Of a stretch of DNA of 8,730 nt, positions 1-6,583 are shown piece after piece (position 1 is the stretch's first letter; each line of letters opens with the position of its first letter). Source of the stretch: an uncultured Eubacteriales bacterium. GTDB lineage: Bacteria; Bacillota; Clostridia; Oscillospirales; CAG-272. The notes beneath the pieces are model-generated. The model did not search any database and was not told the origin of the DNA. It was given only the letters and a program-made list of their open reading frames with translations. Location: positions 1-8,730 of the forward strand of contig URHI01000082.1 in the NCBI GenBank assembly GCA_900547565.1, read 5' to 3'. Position numbers and translations under genes: made by a program.

Positions 1-74
1 TGGGAAAAGCACCGCAAAAACCTTTCAACAAAAGAAAATATAACGCTTATCTGCAAAAGACGGAAGTTCAGTAC

Positions 75-92
75 AAAGCGTTCAAACGCTTT
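75..92. promoter_or_regulatory. 18-bp palindrome, possible operator
   Basis: The sequence AAAGCGTTCAAACGCTTT is a perfect 8-bp inverted repeat around a 2-base centre. A related half site, AACGCTT, occurs at 42-48. Its size and symmetry fit a binding site for a dimeric regulator, but it lies about 190 bases upstream of the nearest promoter (-35 at 279), which is far for a simple repressor site. It may instead belong to a gene lying to the left of the window. No regulator can be named from this alone. Confidence 0.3.
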
Positions 93-154
93 GGCGTGGC
101 TTCACGTCTGTTCGTGTACCCTTTATTTCCTTTTTGGTGAAAGTTCTTGGTGGT

Positions 155-184
155 CAAGGCCCCTTCTTTCAAGAAGGGGCCTTG
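155..184. repeat. Long perfect hairpin in intergenic repeat block
   Basis: Bases 155-168 and 171-184 are perfect reverse complements (14 bp) separated by only two bases. In practice the innermost pairs would open to form the loop. Neither strand shows a T-run after the stem, so it is not a canonical rho-independent terminator. It abuts the GC-rich direct repeats at 187-247. From memory, similar blocks recur between genes in Oscillospirales genomes, so this is probably the first part of a dispersed REP- or MITE-like intergenic element. That recollection cannot be tested from this window. Confidence 0.6.
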
Positions 185-186
185 CA

Positions 187-247
187 GGGTCCGGGGCGGC
201 GCCCCGTGAAAAACTCGGGCGGGGGTCCGGGGTGGCGCCGCGTGAAA
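187..247. repeat. GC-rich direct repeat, two units at 36-bp spacing
   Basis: Bases 187-211 and 223-247 match at 23 of 25 positions, starting GGGTCCGGGG and ending GTGAAA. The unit spacing is 36 bp. Each unit also has an internal GGCGCC palindrome. The composition is far more GC-rich than the A-rich DNA on either side, which suggests an inserted or amplified element. Together with the hairpin at 155-184 it makes a compact block of about 90 bases that ends roughly 30 bases before the promoter of the downstream lipoprotein gene. Confidence 0.6.
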
Positions 248-278
248 GGAGGTTTCGCGCTCTGTCTGTTAAAATCTC

Positions 279-307
279 TTGACACGCGGAGAGGGCACTG
301 GTATAAT
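279..307 (+). promoter_or_regulatory. Consensus sigma-A promoter for the lipoprotein gene
   Basis: A perfect -35 TTGACA (279-284) and a perfect -10 TATAAT (302-307) are separated by the optimal 17 bases. The TGG at 299-301 adds an extended -10 (TGnTATAAT). Transcription should start near 314, giving a leader of about 43 nt with a purine-rich ribosome binding region (335-347) before the ATG at 357. This is as close to consensus as housekeeping promoters get, so strong vegetative expression of the lipoprotein and the downstream Mbeg1-like gene is expected unless it is repressed. Confidence 0.9.
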
Positions 308-356
308 AAAACAAGAAATAATGTTGCAAATAATAAGGAAGAAGAGGCAATAATCA

Positions 357-2186
357 ATGAGATCGAAGGTATATGTCAAAATAATTGCCGCGGTGCTTTT
401 GTGTTTTCAGCTGCTGATGCTCGCTGCGTGCAACGGTTCCGGTAAAGATACGGAGGATACCACACCGGGCTCCACGGTGGAGTCCACTACAGGTCCCGGT
501 GCCCAGACCACCGATGGCACGTCGGCGGGAATTGATTTGGTCGAGAACGGCAAGGCCAAGTACAAGGTGGTGCGTCCTGACAGCGCTTCCGGTGCGCTTG
601 TGACGGCGGTGGGAAATTTCCGCACGGAACTGTCCGCGGCCGTAGGAGTTGAATTCGGCATAGCGTCAGACTGGGTCAGGCCCGGCACAGAGCTGGATCC
701 GGATGCTTTTGAGATACTCGTCGGATACACCAACCGTCCGGCAAGCGCTCCTGCAAGCGAGGGACTTAACAACCGTGATTACACGATCTGCATCAGCGGC
801 AACGCCATTGTCATTGCAGGCGGTTCGGACAAAGCGCTGATAGCTGCCATGGACGTGTTTCTGACACAGTGCGTTAACGGTCAACAGCTTAAGCTGACCG
901 AGACCATCTCTCACATAGAGCCGCTGGCCTGCCCCGACTTCAGCATAGGCGGTACGCCGGCCGGACAGTTTGTCGCGGTCTACTCATCCACGGCCGAAGA
1001 TGAGGAAGGCAAGACCATAAGCAAGTCACTCTACGAGGTGCTTGAGGACAACGTCGGTGTCAAGTTGAGTCAGGTTTCGGACTCGTCCAAAAACGATTCA
1101 GAGCATAAAATATTTATCGGTAACACCAAGGACGTACATTCGCAGCAGCTTTACGCTGCCGGATTTGATACCTACAATTACTGCCTTGAGGTAAAGGACG
1201 GCCAGCTGTACATTGCGGGCGGCTCCTGCTTTGCACTGCAATACTGCGTCAACATGCTGCGCGACGAATACCTGCTGCAGGGCAAGTCGCTTGATGACGG
1301 CCTGACGCTGACCGGCACTATGTTCGGCAAACAGATATACAACCTTGAGCCGGGCGCCGAGGTGCGGATCATGAGCAATAACGTCTGGGAATGTGATACA
1401 AACCAACCTGCCTGGCAGGCGCTGGGAGAGGACTGCTCTGCCAAAAAGCGCGCTGAAGGTCTTGCGGCTGTTTATATGGCGTACGCCCCCGATGTTATCT
1501 GTCTGCAGGAAATGAGCGCGCTCATGATAAGATTCATAACGCAGACGCTGAAAAATTACGGTTGGAACTACACTCTGCTGTCCTACAGCACCTCTGCTTC
1601 AAATGACTTCACCTGTATACTCTACCGCGGTGACACGCTTGAGCTGCTTGACAAGGGGCACCACTCGTTCTCATACGGCAATAACCACGGAACCAAGTCA
1701 TACACCTGGGGGTATTTCAAGCACACCGCTACAGGCAAGACATTTACGGCGCTTTCAACACATTTGTGGTGGAAGTCCGAATCGGCGGAGGCCGGCAGTG
1801 ACAAAATGCGTGAGAGGCAGGCCGGTGAGATCGTTGAAGCAATGAATAAGGTTATCGAAAAGTACGATGCACCGGTTTATATCATGGGAGATTTCAACAC
1901 ACGTACTACTACTGACGCATATAAGGTGTTTACTGACGGCGGCTTCCAGGATACATTCAATCTGGCAACCGTGTTTGCAAGCAACCACCGTGGCCGCCAC
2001 ACCTGCGGTCCGGAAGGATTTGCCCGTGAGACATCGCCCGAAACATATAAGGACAGTGCCATAGACCATATATTGATCAAAAACGGTAAGGCTACCGAGA
2101 TAATGGTGTTCAATCATGTGCGCCCTTACTTTTACATAAAACTGTCCGACCACTATCCGCTGTATGTGGACGCGGTGCTGGGCTGA
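357..2186 (+). CDS. Lipoprotein with EEP (endonuclease/exonuclease/phosphatase) domain
   Basis: This is a 609-aa secreted lipoprotein. Residues 1-25 form a signal peptide with a lipobox ending LAAC, so Cys25 should be lipidated and the protein anchored outside the membrane. A Ser/Thr/Gly-rich linker follows (about 26-58). Residues about 64-178 and 195-310 look like two copies of one domain: each has a (V/I)G-x-T turn (G123, G255) followed 32-33 residues later by IAGGS (153-157, 286-290). The C-terminal half (from about 335) is an EEP metal-dependent hydrolase. Its expected residues are present: N341/N342, E385 in LQE, H469 in STHLW, D512 and N514 in GDFN, D570-H571 in the AIDH motif, and D598-H599 in SDH. 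The family cleaves phosphodiesters or phosphomonoesters (DNA, inositol phosphates, sphingomyelin). The substrate here is unknown; an extracellular nuclease or phosphatase role is inferred. The start is fixed by the purine-rich RBS (GAGG, 344-347) and the signal peptide. It is probably cotranscribed with the next gene. Confidence 0.88.
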   Translation: MRSKVYVKIIAAVLLCFQLLMLAACNGSGKDTEDTTPGSTVESTTGPGAQTTDGTSAGIDLVENGKAKYKVVRPDSASGALVTAVGNFRTELSAAVGVEFGIASDWVRPGTELDPDAFEILVGYTNRPASAPASEGLNNRDYTICISGNAIVIAGGSDKALIAAMDVFLTQCVNGQQLKLTETISHIEPLACPDFSIGGTPAGQFVAVYSSTAEDEEGKTISKSLYEVLEDNVGVKLSQVSDSSKNDSEHKIFIGNTKDVHSQQLYAAGFDTYNYCLEVKDGQLYIAGGSCFALQYCVNMLRDEYLLQGKSLDDGLTLTGTMFGKQIYNLEPGAEVRIMSNNVWECDTNQPAWQALGEDCSAKKRAEGLAAVYMAYAPDVICLQEMSALMIRFITQTLKNYGWNYTLLSYSTSASNDFTCILYRGDTLELLDKGHHSFSYGNNHGTKSYTWGYFKHTATGKTFTALSTHLWWKSESAEAGSDKMRERQAGEIVEAMNKVIEKYDAPVYIMGDFNTRTTTDAYKVFTDGGFQDTFNLATVFASNHRGRHTCGPEGFARETSPETYKDSAIDHILIKNGKATEIMVFNHVRPYFYIKLSDHYPLYVDAVLG

Positions 2187-2203
2187 GTACGAAAGGCGAA
2201 AAA

Positions 2204-3409
2204 ATGAATAACGTTCTTGATTACCTTAAGTGGCGGGGCGACGTACCGATGACAGGCTCGCCCTTCAACGAAATTGACAATATAATACTGTCCATGACGA
2301 CGTTTGTCGACTTTACCGACATAGTGCCCTCCGACCCGTCAGGCGAACCGGTGAGCTTTCCTGCCGCCATGAAACGCTTTGATCAGGGGGATGCAGGACA
2401 GAAAAATTATATCGGAGCTATCATCCCGGCGTCATTGCTTGACATTGCCCGCCGGGCGGCCGAGTGTCCTCGCTTTTCGGACATGCTGATCACCGGCTTT
2501 GTCAACGAGGTGGACGAGCAGGCGCAGATGCAGTTTGCGGCACTCACCTATCTTCTGTCCGACGGATCGGTTTATGTTGCCTTCCGCGGCACCGACGATA
2601 CCATTGTCGGCTGGAAAGAGGATGTTATGCTGGGCTTTAAAACGCCTATTCCTGCCCATATCCGTGCTGTTGAATATATTGAAAAAATGGCTGAGGCACG
2701 GTCCGGCGGCATACGTATCGGCGGGCACTCCAAGGGCGGGAATATTGCTATGTGGGCGGCGGCATTTTCATCTCCCCGCGTGCGCGACCGCGTTATACGT
2801 GTGTACAACAACGACGGTCCGGGATTTTTGCCGGAGGTGGTTTCGTCCTCGCAGTATCTCGAGGTGGCGGACCGTATTATCACTTTTATTCCGCAGTCTT
2901 CGGTGGTCGGAGTGCTGCTCGAGCAAAGCCCGCATTATCAGATAATCAAAAGCACACAGGCCGGTATCATGCAGCATGACCCGCTGTCGTGGGAGGTAAT
3001 GGGCGCCCGATTTGTGTATCTTGATAAACGCTCACGCTTCGGTATACAATCGGACGAAAATCTGCGCAGATGGGTATATTCCATGGACGATGAACAGCGG
3101 GGCAAATTTGCCGATATGCTGTTCGGTATCATTGATGCCACGGGCGCACGCACACTGACAGATCTCAGCAGCGCCAAGCTCAAAAACTTCAATGTCATTA
3201 TGAAGTCACTGCGCGAGCTCGACAAGGATTCGCGGGATATGATGTTCAATGCGCTCATAGCACTGTTGGGCGGCCGTCCCGCAAAACCGCGTACCCCGGC
3301 TCCCGGACAGCTGCCGCAGGGTAAGCAGCCAGCAGCACCGGAGAAGCAGCCGTCGCTGGCAGCCGGCAAAACAGCGGACAAAAAGCGGGATAAAGCACAG
3401 GACAAGTAA
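2204..3409 (+). CDS. Mbeg1-like / DUF2974 alpha/beta-hydrolase family protein
   Basis: This 401-aa cytosolic protein has no signal peptide or membrane segment. It begins with the stretch typical of the clostridial Mbeg1-like (DUF2974) family (NNVLDYLKWRGD, then SPFNEIDN). The lipase-like core shows VAFRGTDDT and a nucleophile elbow GGHSKGGN with Ser176 as the probable nucleophile. D204 in the NNDGPGF motif and H258 in MQHDP are plausible triad partners. The family is predicted to be esterase or lipase-like, but I know of no established substrate. From about residue 355 the protein runs into a Pro/Ala/Lys-rich, presumably disordered tail ending in a cluster of charged residues. It starts 17 bases after the EEP lipoprotein stop, with AAAGG at 2192-2196 as RBS, so it is likely in the same transcript. 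No terminator follows; the rnpB promoter begins 10 bases past the stop. Confidence 0.85.
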   Translation: MNNVLDYLKWRGDVPMTGSPFNEIDNIILSMTTFVDFTDIVPSDPSGEPVSFPAAMKRFDQGDAGQKNYIGAIIPASLLDIARRAAECPRFSDMLITGFVNEVDEQAQMQFAALTYLLSDGSVYVAFRGTDDTIVGWKEDVMLGFKTPIPAHIRAVEYIEKMAEARSGGIRIGGHSKGGNIAMWAAAFSSPRVRDRVIRVYNNDGPGFLPEVVSSSQYLEVADRIITFIPQSSVVGVLLEQSPHYQIIKSTQAGIMQHDPLSWEVMGARFVYLDKRSRFGIQSDENLRRWVYSMDDEQRGKFADMLFGIIDATGARTLTDLSSAKLKNFNVIMKSLRELDKDSRDMMFNALIALLGGRPAKPRTPAPGQLPQGKQPAAPEKQPSLAAGKTADKKRDKAQDK

Positions 3410-3418
3410 TAATTTGTG

Positions 3419-3447
3419 TTGACATAGGGTACGTTTTGTGGTAAAAT
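3419..3447 (+). promoter_or_regulatory. Sigma-A promoter of rnpB
   Basis: TTGACA (3419-3424), a 17-base spacer and TAAAAT (3442-3447), preceded by TGG to make an extended -10. The predicted start, about seven bases past the -10, falls on 3454-3455. That is exactly where the 5' strand of RNase P helix P1 begins, so the promoter and the RNA end support each other. It is built like the promoter at 279-307 (same -35, same spacer, same TGG). It is also the only clear promoter upstream of the 3867-6954 operon. Confidence 0.88.
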
Positions 3448-3453
3448 GTAATT

Positions 3454-3811
3454 ACAACTCTGTCGGACGGCCGCGCGGTATGGCGCCGAAAGGTATTACC
3501 GTGAGGAAAGTCCGGGCTTCAAAGGGCAGGATAGCTGATAACGTCAGCCGCAGGTGACTGCCGGGAAAGTGCAACAGAAATAGACCGCCCGGCTCTGCCG
3601 GGTAAGGGTGGAAAGGCGAGGTAAGAGCTCACCCGTTCCTATGGTAACATAGGTCCGCTGTAAACCCTATCCGAAGCAACACCGCATGGGGACTGTCGGC
3701 CCGACATATGTCCCCGGGTGGCACGGGAGCCAAGCTCCCGGAGCGTGACGGTGACGTCACGCAAAGATAGATGGCCGTTCAAGACAGAACCCGGCTTACA
3801 GACAGAGTTGT
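3454..3811 (+). ncRNA. rnpB: RNase P RNA, class A
   Basis: This is the catalytic RNA of RNase P, which matures the 5' ends of tRNAs. The universally conserved blocks are all present and in order: GAGGAAAGTCCGGGCT (3503-3518, P4 5' strand), ACAGAAATAGACCGCC (3574-3589), GGTAAGAGCTCACC (3620-3633), the AAACCC region near 3663, the L15 GGGT (3716-3719) that contacts the tRNA CCA end, and ACAGAACCCGGCTTA close to the 3' end. The termini 3454-3464 and 3801-3811 pair perfectly over 11 bp as helix P1, which sets the ends (about 358 nt). Other helices visible include a CCTATG/CATAGG stem closed by a GTAA tetraloop (3638-3653), a GGGGAC/GTCCCC stem (3688-3715), a P18-like stem (3724-3740) and a P19-like stem (3743-3762). 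The architecture is class A, as in Clostridia, rather than the Bacillus class B. No good terminator follows. Confidence 0.96.
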
Positions 3812-3866
3812 GTCTCTTTGCAGAATGACAAAACGCCGTATGAAGGCGGAATTATTAGGAGGCAAG

Positions 3867-5297
3867 ATGTACGACGTATTGGTGATCGGAGCCGGCGTTA
3901 TCGGGGCGTTATGTGCCCGTGAGCTCAGCAAGTACAAGCTGTCAGTTTGTATTGTCGACCGCAGTGGTGATGCGGCAGGTGGAGCCAGCCGGGCAAATTC
4001 CGGTATAGTCCATGCAGGATTTGACGCTATGAGCGGCACGCTTAAGGCGGCCCTTAACGTCAAAGGCTGCAGAATGATGCCTGAGGTGGCACGTGAACTG
4101 GGGGTAGAATATAAAAATATACCTTCGCTGGTGGTATGCCTGAATAAGTATGACATGCCCGCACTGGAGCAACTTTACGCCAGAGGTATAGCCAACGGAG
4201 TCCGCAATTTGCGGATCATCAATAAAGAGGAGCTGCGAGAGCTGGAGCCGAGAATTTCGGACAACGCTGTTGCAGCTCTTTATGCGGGTGACGCAGGAAT
4301 TGTGTGCCCTTACGGACTGGCCATTGCCGCGGCCGAAAACGCCGTGCAGAACGGTGCCGAATACAGGTTTTGCTACGAGGTAAAGTCGATTACCGAGACC
4401 GAGGGTGGCTACATTGTTTCGGACGGCCGCGAGGAGCTGTCGGCCCGTTATGTAATCAACGCAGCCGGCCTTCATTCGGACGACATTGCAAAAATGACGG
4501 ACGACTGTGACTTTGAGCTGTCGGCACGCCGCGGCGAATACATGCTGTTCGACCGCAAAGTATCGGATTGCGTACATAATGTGCTGTTTACACTGCCGTC
4601 CAAGCTGGGCAAGGGTATACTTGTGGCACCTACCGTCGACGGCAACCTGCTTATAGGGCCGAACTCCCATAACGTCGAAAAGGAAAACACCGACACGACA
4701 GCCGACGGCCTGCGTGAGATTCACGAGGGGGCGCTGCGGCTGGTACCGTCACTTCCGGGACTTCGCAGTGTTATTACGTCATTCGCCGGGCAGCGGCCGA
4801 CGCCGTCTACGGGTGACTTTATAATACGAATGTCGGAAAAATATCCCCATATACTTCATCTGGCAGGTATTGAGTCACCGGGACTGGCCGGCTCGCCTGC
4901 TATCGCGGAATATGCGGTGGAGCTGCTCCGCGGCGCCGGGCTGGAGCTGTGTCGGCGAGATGACTTTGAACCTCACCGCCGCGTGAATGTAGGGTTCCGT
5001 ACGCTTGACGATGAAGCGCGTGAGGCGCTTATTGCGAAAAATCCCGCATATGGCCGTATAATCTGCCGTTGCGAGAGCGTTACTGAGGGCGAGATCCTCG
5101 ATGCAATACATAATCCGCTGGGAGCTACCACCATCGACGGCATAAAGCGCCGCACGCGCGCCGGAATGGGCCGGTGCCAGGGAGGATTCTGTTTGCCCAA
5201 GGTCGCCGAAATACTGTCACGCGAGCTGGGGGTGCCGCTCGACGAAATCAAAAAGCACGACGGCAATTCCAGATTGCTGGTGGGGAGGACAAAATGA
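3867..5297 (+). CDS. GlpA-like FAD-dependent dehydrogenase with BFD [2Fe-2S] domain
   Basis: This 476-aa flavoprotein has a DAO-type fold. Residues 4-13 form the FAD-binding VLVIGAGVIG loop and D31 should bind the FAD ribose. The ANSGIVHAGFD segment (43-53, with H49) is typical of the GlpA/L-2-hydroxyglutarate dehydrogenase group. Residues about 395-450 form a BFD-like [2Fe-2S] domain with Cys ligands C400, C402, C437 and C442. It most likely oxidises sn-glycerol-3-phosphate to dihydroxyacetone phosphate, passing electrons through its Fe-S centre to the partner oxidoreductase encoded next. Another 2-hydroxyacid is possible, since no glycerol kinase or facilitator is visible. The frame is open back to 3771, but that part lies inside rnpB. 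The ATG at 3867 has a perfect AGGAGG (3857-3862) and starts just before the Rossmann strand, so it is preferred. Its stop overlaps the next start (ATGA). It lies 55 nt after rnpB. Confidence 0.85.
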   Translation: MYDVLVIGAGVIGALCARELSKYKLSVCIVDRSGDAAGGASRANSGIVHAGFDAMSGTLKAALNVKGCRMMPEVARELGVEYKNIPSLVVCLNKYDMPALEQLYARGIANGVRNLRIINKEELRELEPRISDNAVAALYAGDAGIVCPYGLAIAAAENAVQNGAEYRFCYEVKSITETEGGYIVSDGREELSARYVINAAGLHSDDIAKMTDDCDFELSARRGEYMLFDRKVSDCVHNVLFTLPSKLGKGILVAPTVDGNLLIGPNSHNVEKENTDTTADGLREIHEGALRLVPSLPGLRSVITSFAGQRPTPSTGDFIIRMSEKYPHILHLAGIESPGLAGSPAIAEYAVELLRGAGLELCRRDDFEPHRRVNVGFRTLDDEAREALIAKNPAYGRIICRCESVTEGEILDAIHNPLGATTIDGIKRRTRAGMGRCQGGFCLPKVAEILSRELGVPLDEIKKHDGNSRLLVGRTK

Positions 5298-6583
5298 ATA
5301 AGACTGTCAAGGTTGCCATCATAGGCGGTGGACCTGCCGGGCTTGCCGCGGCAATGGGTGCGCTTGAGGCCGGACTTTCCCCACGCGACATACTTATTAT
5401 CGAGCGGGATAAGTCGCTCGGAGGAATACTCAATCAGTGCATACACGCAGGCTTCGGTCTGCACCGCTTCGGAGAGGAGCTGACCGGCCCCGAATATGCC
5501 GATAAATATATACGTCAGGTGGTTTCGGCCGGTATTCCCTATGTCACAGACGCTATGGTGCTTTCGCTGTCACCTGACAAGTGCGTTACATATACCTCGG
5601 CAGAGCAGGGGATCGTCCGGGTCTGGGCCGGCGCAGTCGTGCTGGCAATGGGATGCCGCGAACGTACGCGCGGTGCGCTCAATATTCCCGGAACGCGCCC
5701 TGCCGGCGTCTATTCCGCCGGAACGGCGCAGAGATTTGTAAATATCGACGGTTATCTGCCGGGGCGGCGGGTGCTTATACTCGGCTCGGGCGATATCGGA
5801 CTCATTATGGCCCGGCGTATGACACTGGAAGGCGCCAAGGTGCTGGCGGTGTGCGAGCTTATGCCCTATTCGAGCGGCCTTGCGCGCAATATCGCGCAGT
5901 GCCTCGATGACTTTGACATACCGCTGTATCTGTCTCACACTGTGGTGCAGGTGCATGGCAAAGACAGGGTCGAGGGTGTGACGGTTGCCCGCGTGGGCGA
6001 CGACCTCAAGCCGATACCGGGTACCGAAATGTATTTTGACTGCGATACGTTGCTACTGTCCTGCGGGCTTATCCCCGAGAACGAGATTACTGTTGACGCG
6101 GGTATTGCAATGGACCGCGTGACGGGCGGAGCTGTTGTGGATGACCACCGGCAGACCTCAATGCCGGGTGTATTTGCCTGCGGAAACGTGCTGCATGTGC
6201 ACGATCTGGTCGACTTTGTTTCGGAGGAGAGTGCGCTTGCGGGCGCCTGCGCGGCAAAGTACGTCAAGGGGGGCAGCCGTGTTGAGCACAACTATGCAGA
6301 TACCTGCGTGGGAGAGGGTGTGCGGTATGTTGTTCCGCAACGCTTTGATGCCAACCGCATAAGCGAGGCGACTCGGTTTTATCTCCGCGTGACGCGCAAC
6401 TATCGCAATGTTTATCTTACCGTCAGGGCTGACGGACGTGAAATTATGCGTAAACGTCTGCTTCGCGCTGCTCCGGGAGAAATGGAATATGTTTCGCTTA
6501 AGGGGGAGGCACTGTCCGCCGCGCGGGAGTGCCGAAAGCTGGAGTTCGCTATTGAAGGTGACAAGGAGGAGGCCGGCAAATGA
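5294..6583 (+). CDS. NAD(P)/FAD-dependent oxidoreductase (second subunit of GlpA-like complex)
   Basis: This 429-aa protein is a pyridine nucleotide-disulfide-type oxidoreductase. It has an N-terminal FAD loop GGGPAG (11-16) and a second Rossmann loop for NAD(P), GSGDIG (164-169). A third FAD-contact segment near residues 292-301 reads GVFACGNV. The NQCIHAGFG stretch (residues 46-54) is characteristic of the partner oxidoreductase found beside clostridial GlpA. A beta-rich C-terminal extension of about 70 residues follows the flavin fold. The likely job is to exchange electrons between the GlpA-like subunit and NAD(P) or another carrier; this is inferred from family and context. The frame stays open upstream to 5174 inside the previous gene. 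The ATG at 5294 is chosen because GGGGAGG (5282-5288) is correctly spaced and the start overlaps the previous stop as ATGA, implying translational coupling and matched stoichiometry. It overlaps the next gene the same way. Confidence 0.87.
   Translation: MNKTVKVAIIGGGPAGLAAAMGALEAGLSPRDILIIERDKSLGGILNQCIHAGFGLHRFGEELTGPEYADKYIRQVVSAGIPYVTDAMVLSLSPDKCVTYTSAEQGIVRVWAGAVVLAMGCRERTRGALNIPGTRPAGVYSAGTAQRFVNIDGYLPGRRVLILGSGDIGLIMARRMTLEGAKVLAVCELMPYSSGLARNIAQCLDDFDIPLYLSHTVVQVHGKDRVEGVTVARVGDDLKPIPGTEMYFDCDTLLLSCGLIPENEITVDAGIAMDRVTGGAVVDDHRQTSMPGVFACGNVLHVHDLVDFVSEESALAGACAAKYVKGGSRVEHNYADTCVGEGVRYVVPQRFDANRISEATRFYLRVTRNYRNVYLTVRADGREIMRKRLLRAAPGEMEYVSLKGEALSAARECRKLEFAIEGDKEEAGK

Noticed and set aside
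1..282. Frame 1 is open from the window edge to a stop at 282, as if a gene ended there.
   Set aside because: The translation runs straight through the hairpin and direct repeats, is rich in Trp, Ser, Arg and Gly, and shows no recognisable domain. Openness in the GC-rich part is expected by chance.
123..445. Overlapping small open frames on both strands around the repeat block and the start of the lipoprotein gene.
   Set aside because: They overlap the promoter and repeats, have no convincing ribosome binding sites, and conflict with the well supported lipoprotein start at 357.
2938..3405. A 155-codon antisense frame within the Mbeg1-like gene.
   Set aside because: It lies opposite the low-complexity tail and core of a supported gene; its Ser/Arg-rich translation is typical of a shadow frame.
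3834..3850. A short CGCC/GGCG hairpin after rnpB as a terminator.
   Set aside because: The stem has only four pairs and is followed by GAATTATT rather than a T-run; not enough to call.
3771..3866. A longer GlpA-like protein starting at 3771.
   Set aside because: The extra 32 residues would be encoded within the 3' part of rnpB. The ATG at 3867 has a perfect AGGAGG and begins at the canonical Rossmann fold.
3942..4724. A 260-codon open frame antisense to the GlpA-like gene.
   Set aside because: It is an antisense shadow of a clear flavoprotein gene, rich in Cys, His, Arg and Val with no domain, and lacks a ribosome binding site.
5174..5293. A 40-residue upstream extension of the NAD(P)/FAD oxidoreductase.
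   Set aside because: It overlaps the Fe-S domain coding part of the previous gene; the ATG at 5294 with GGGGAGG and the ATGA overlap is the natural start.
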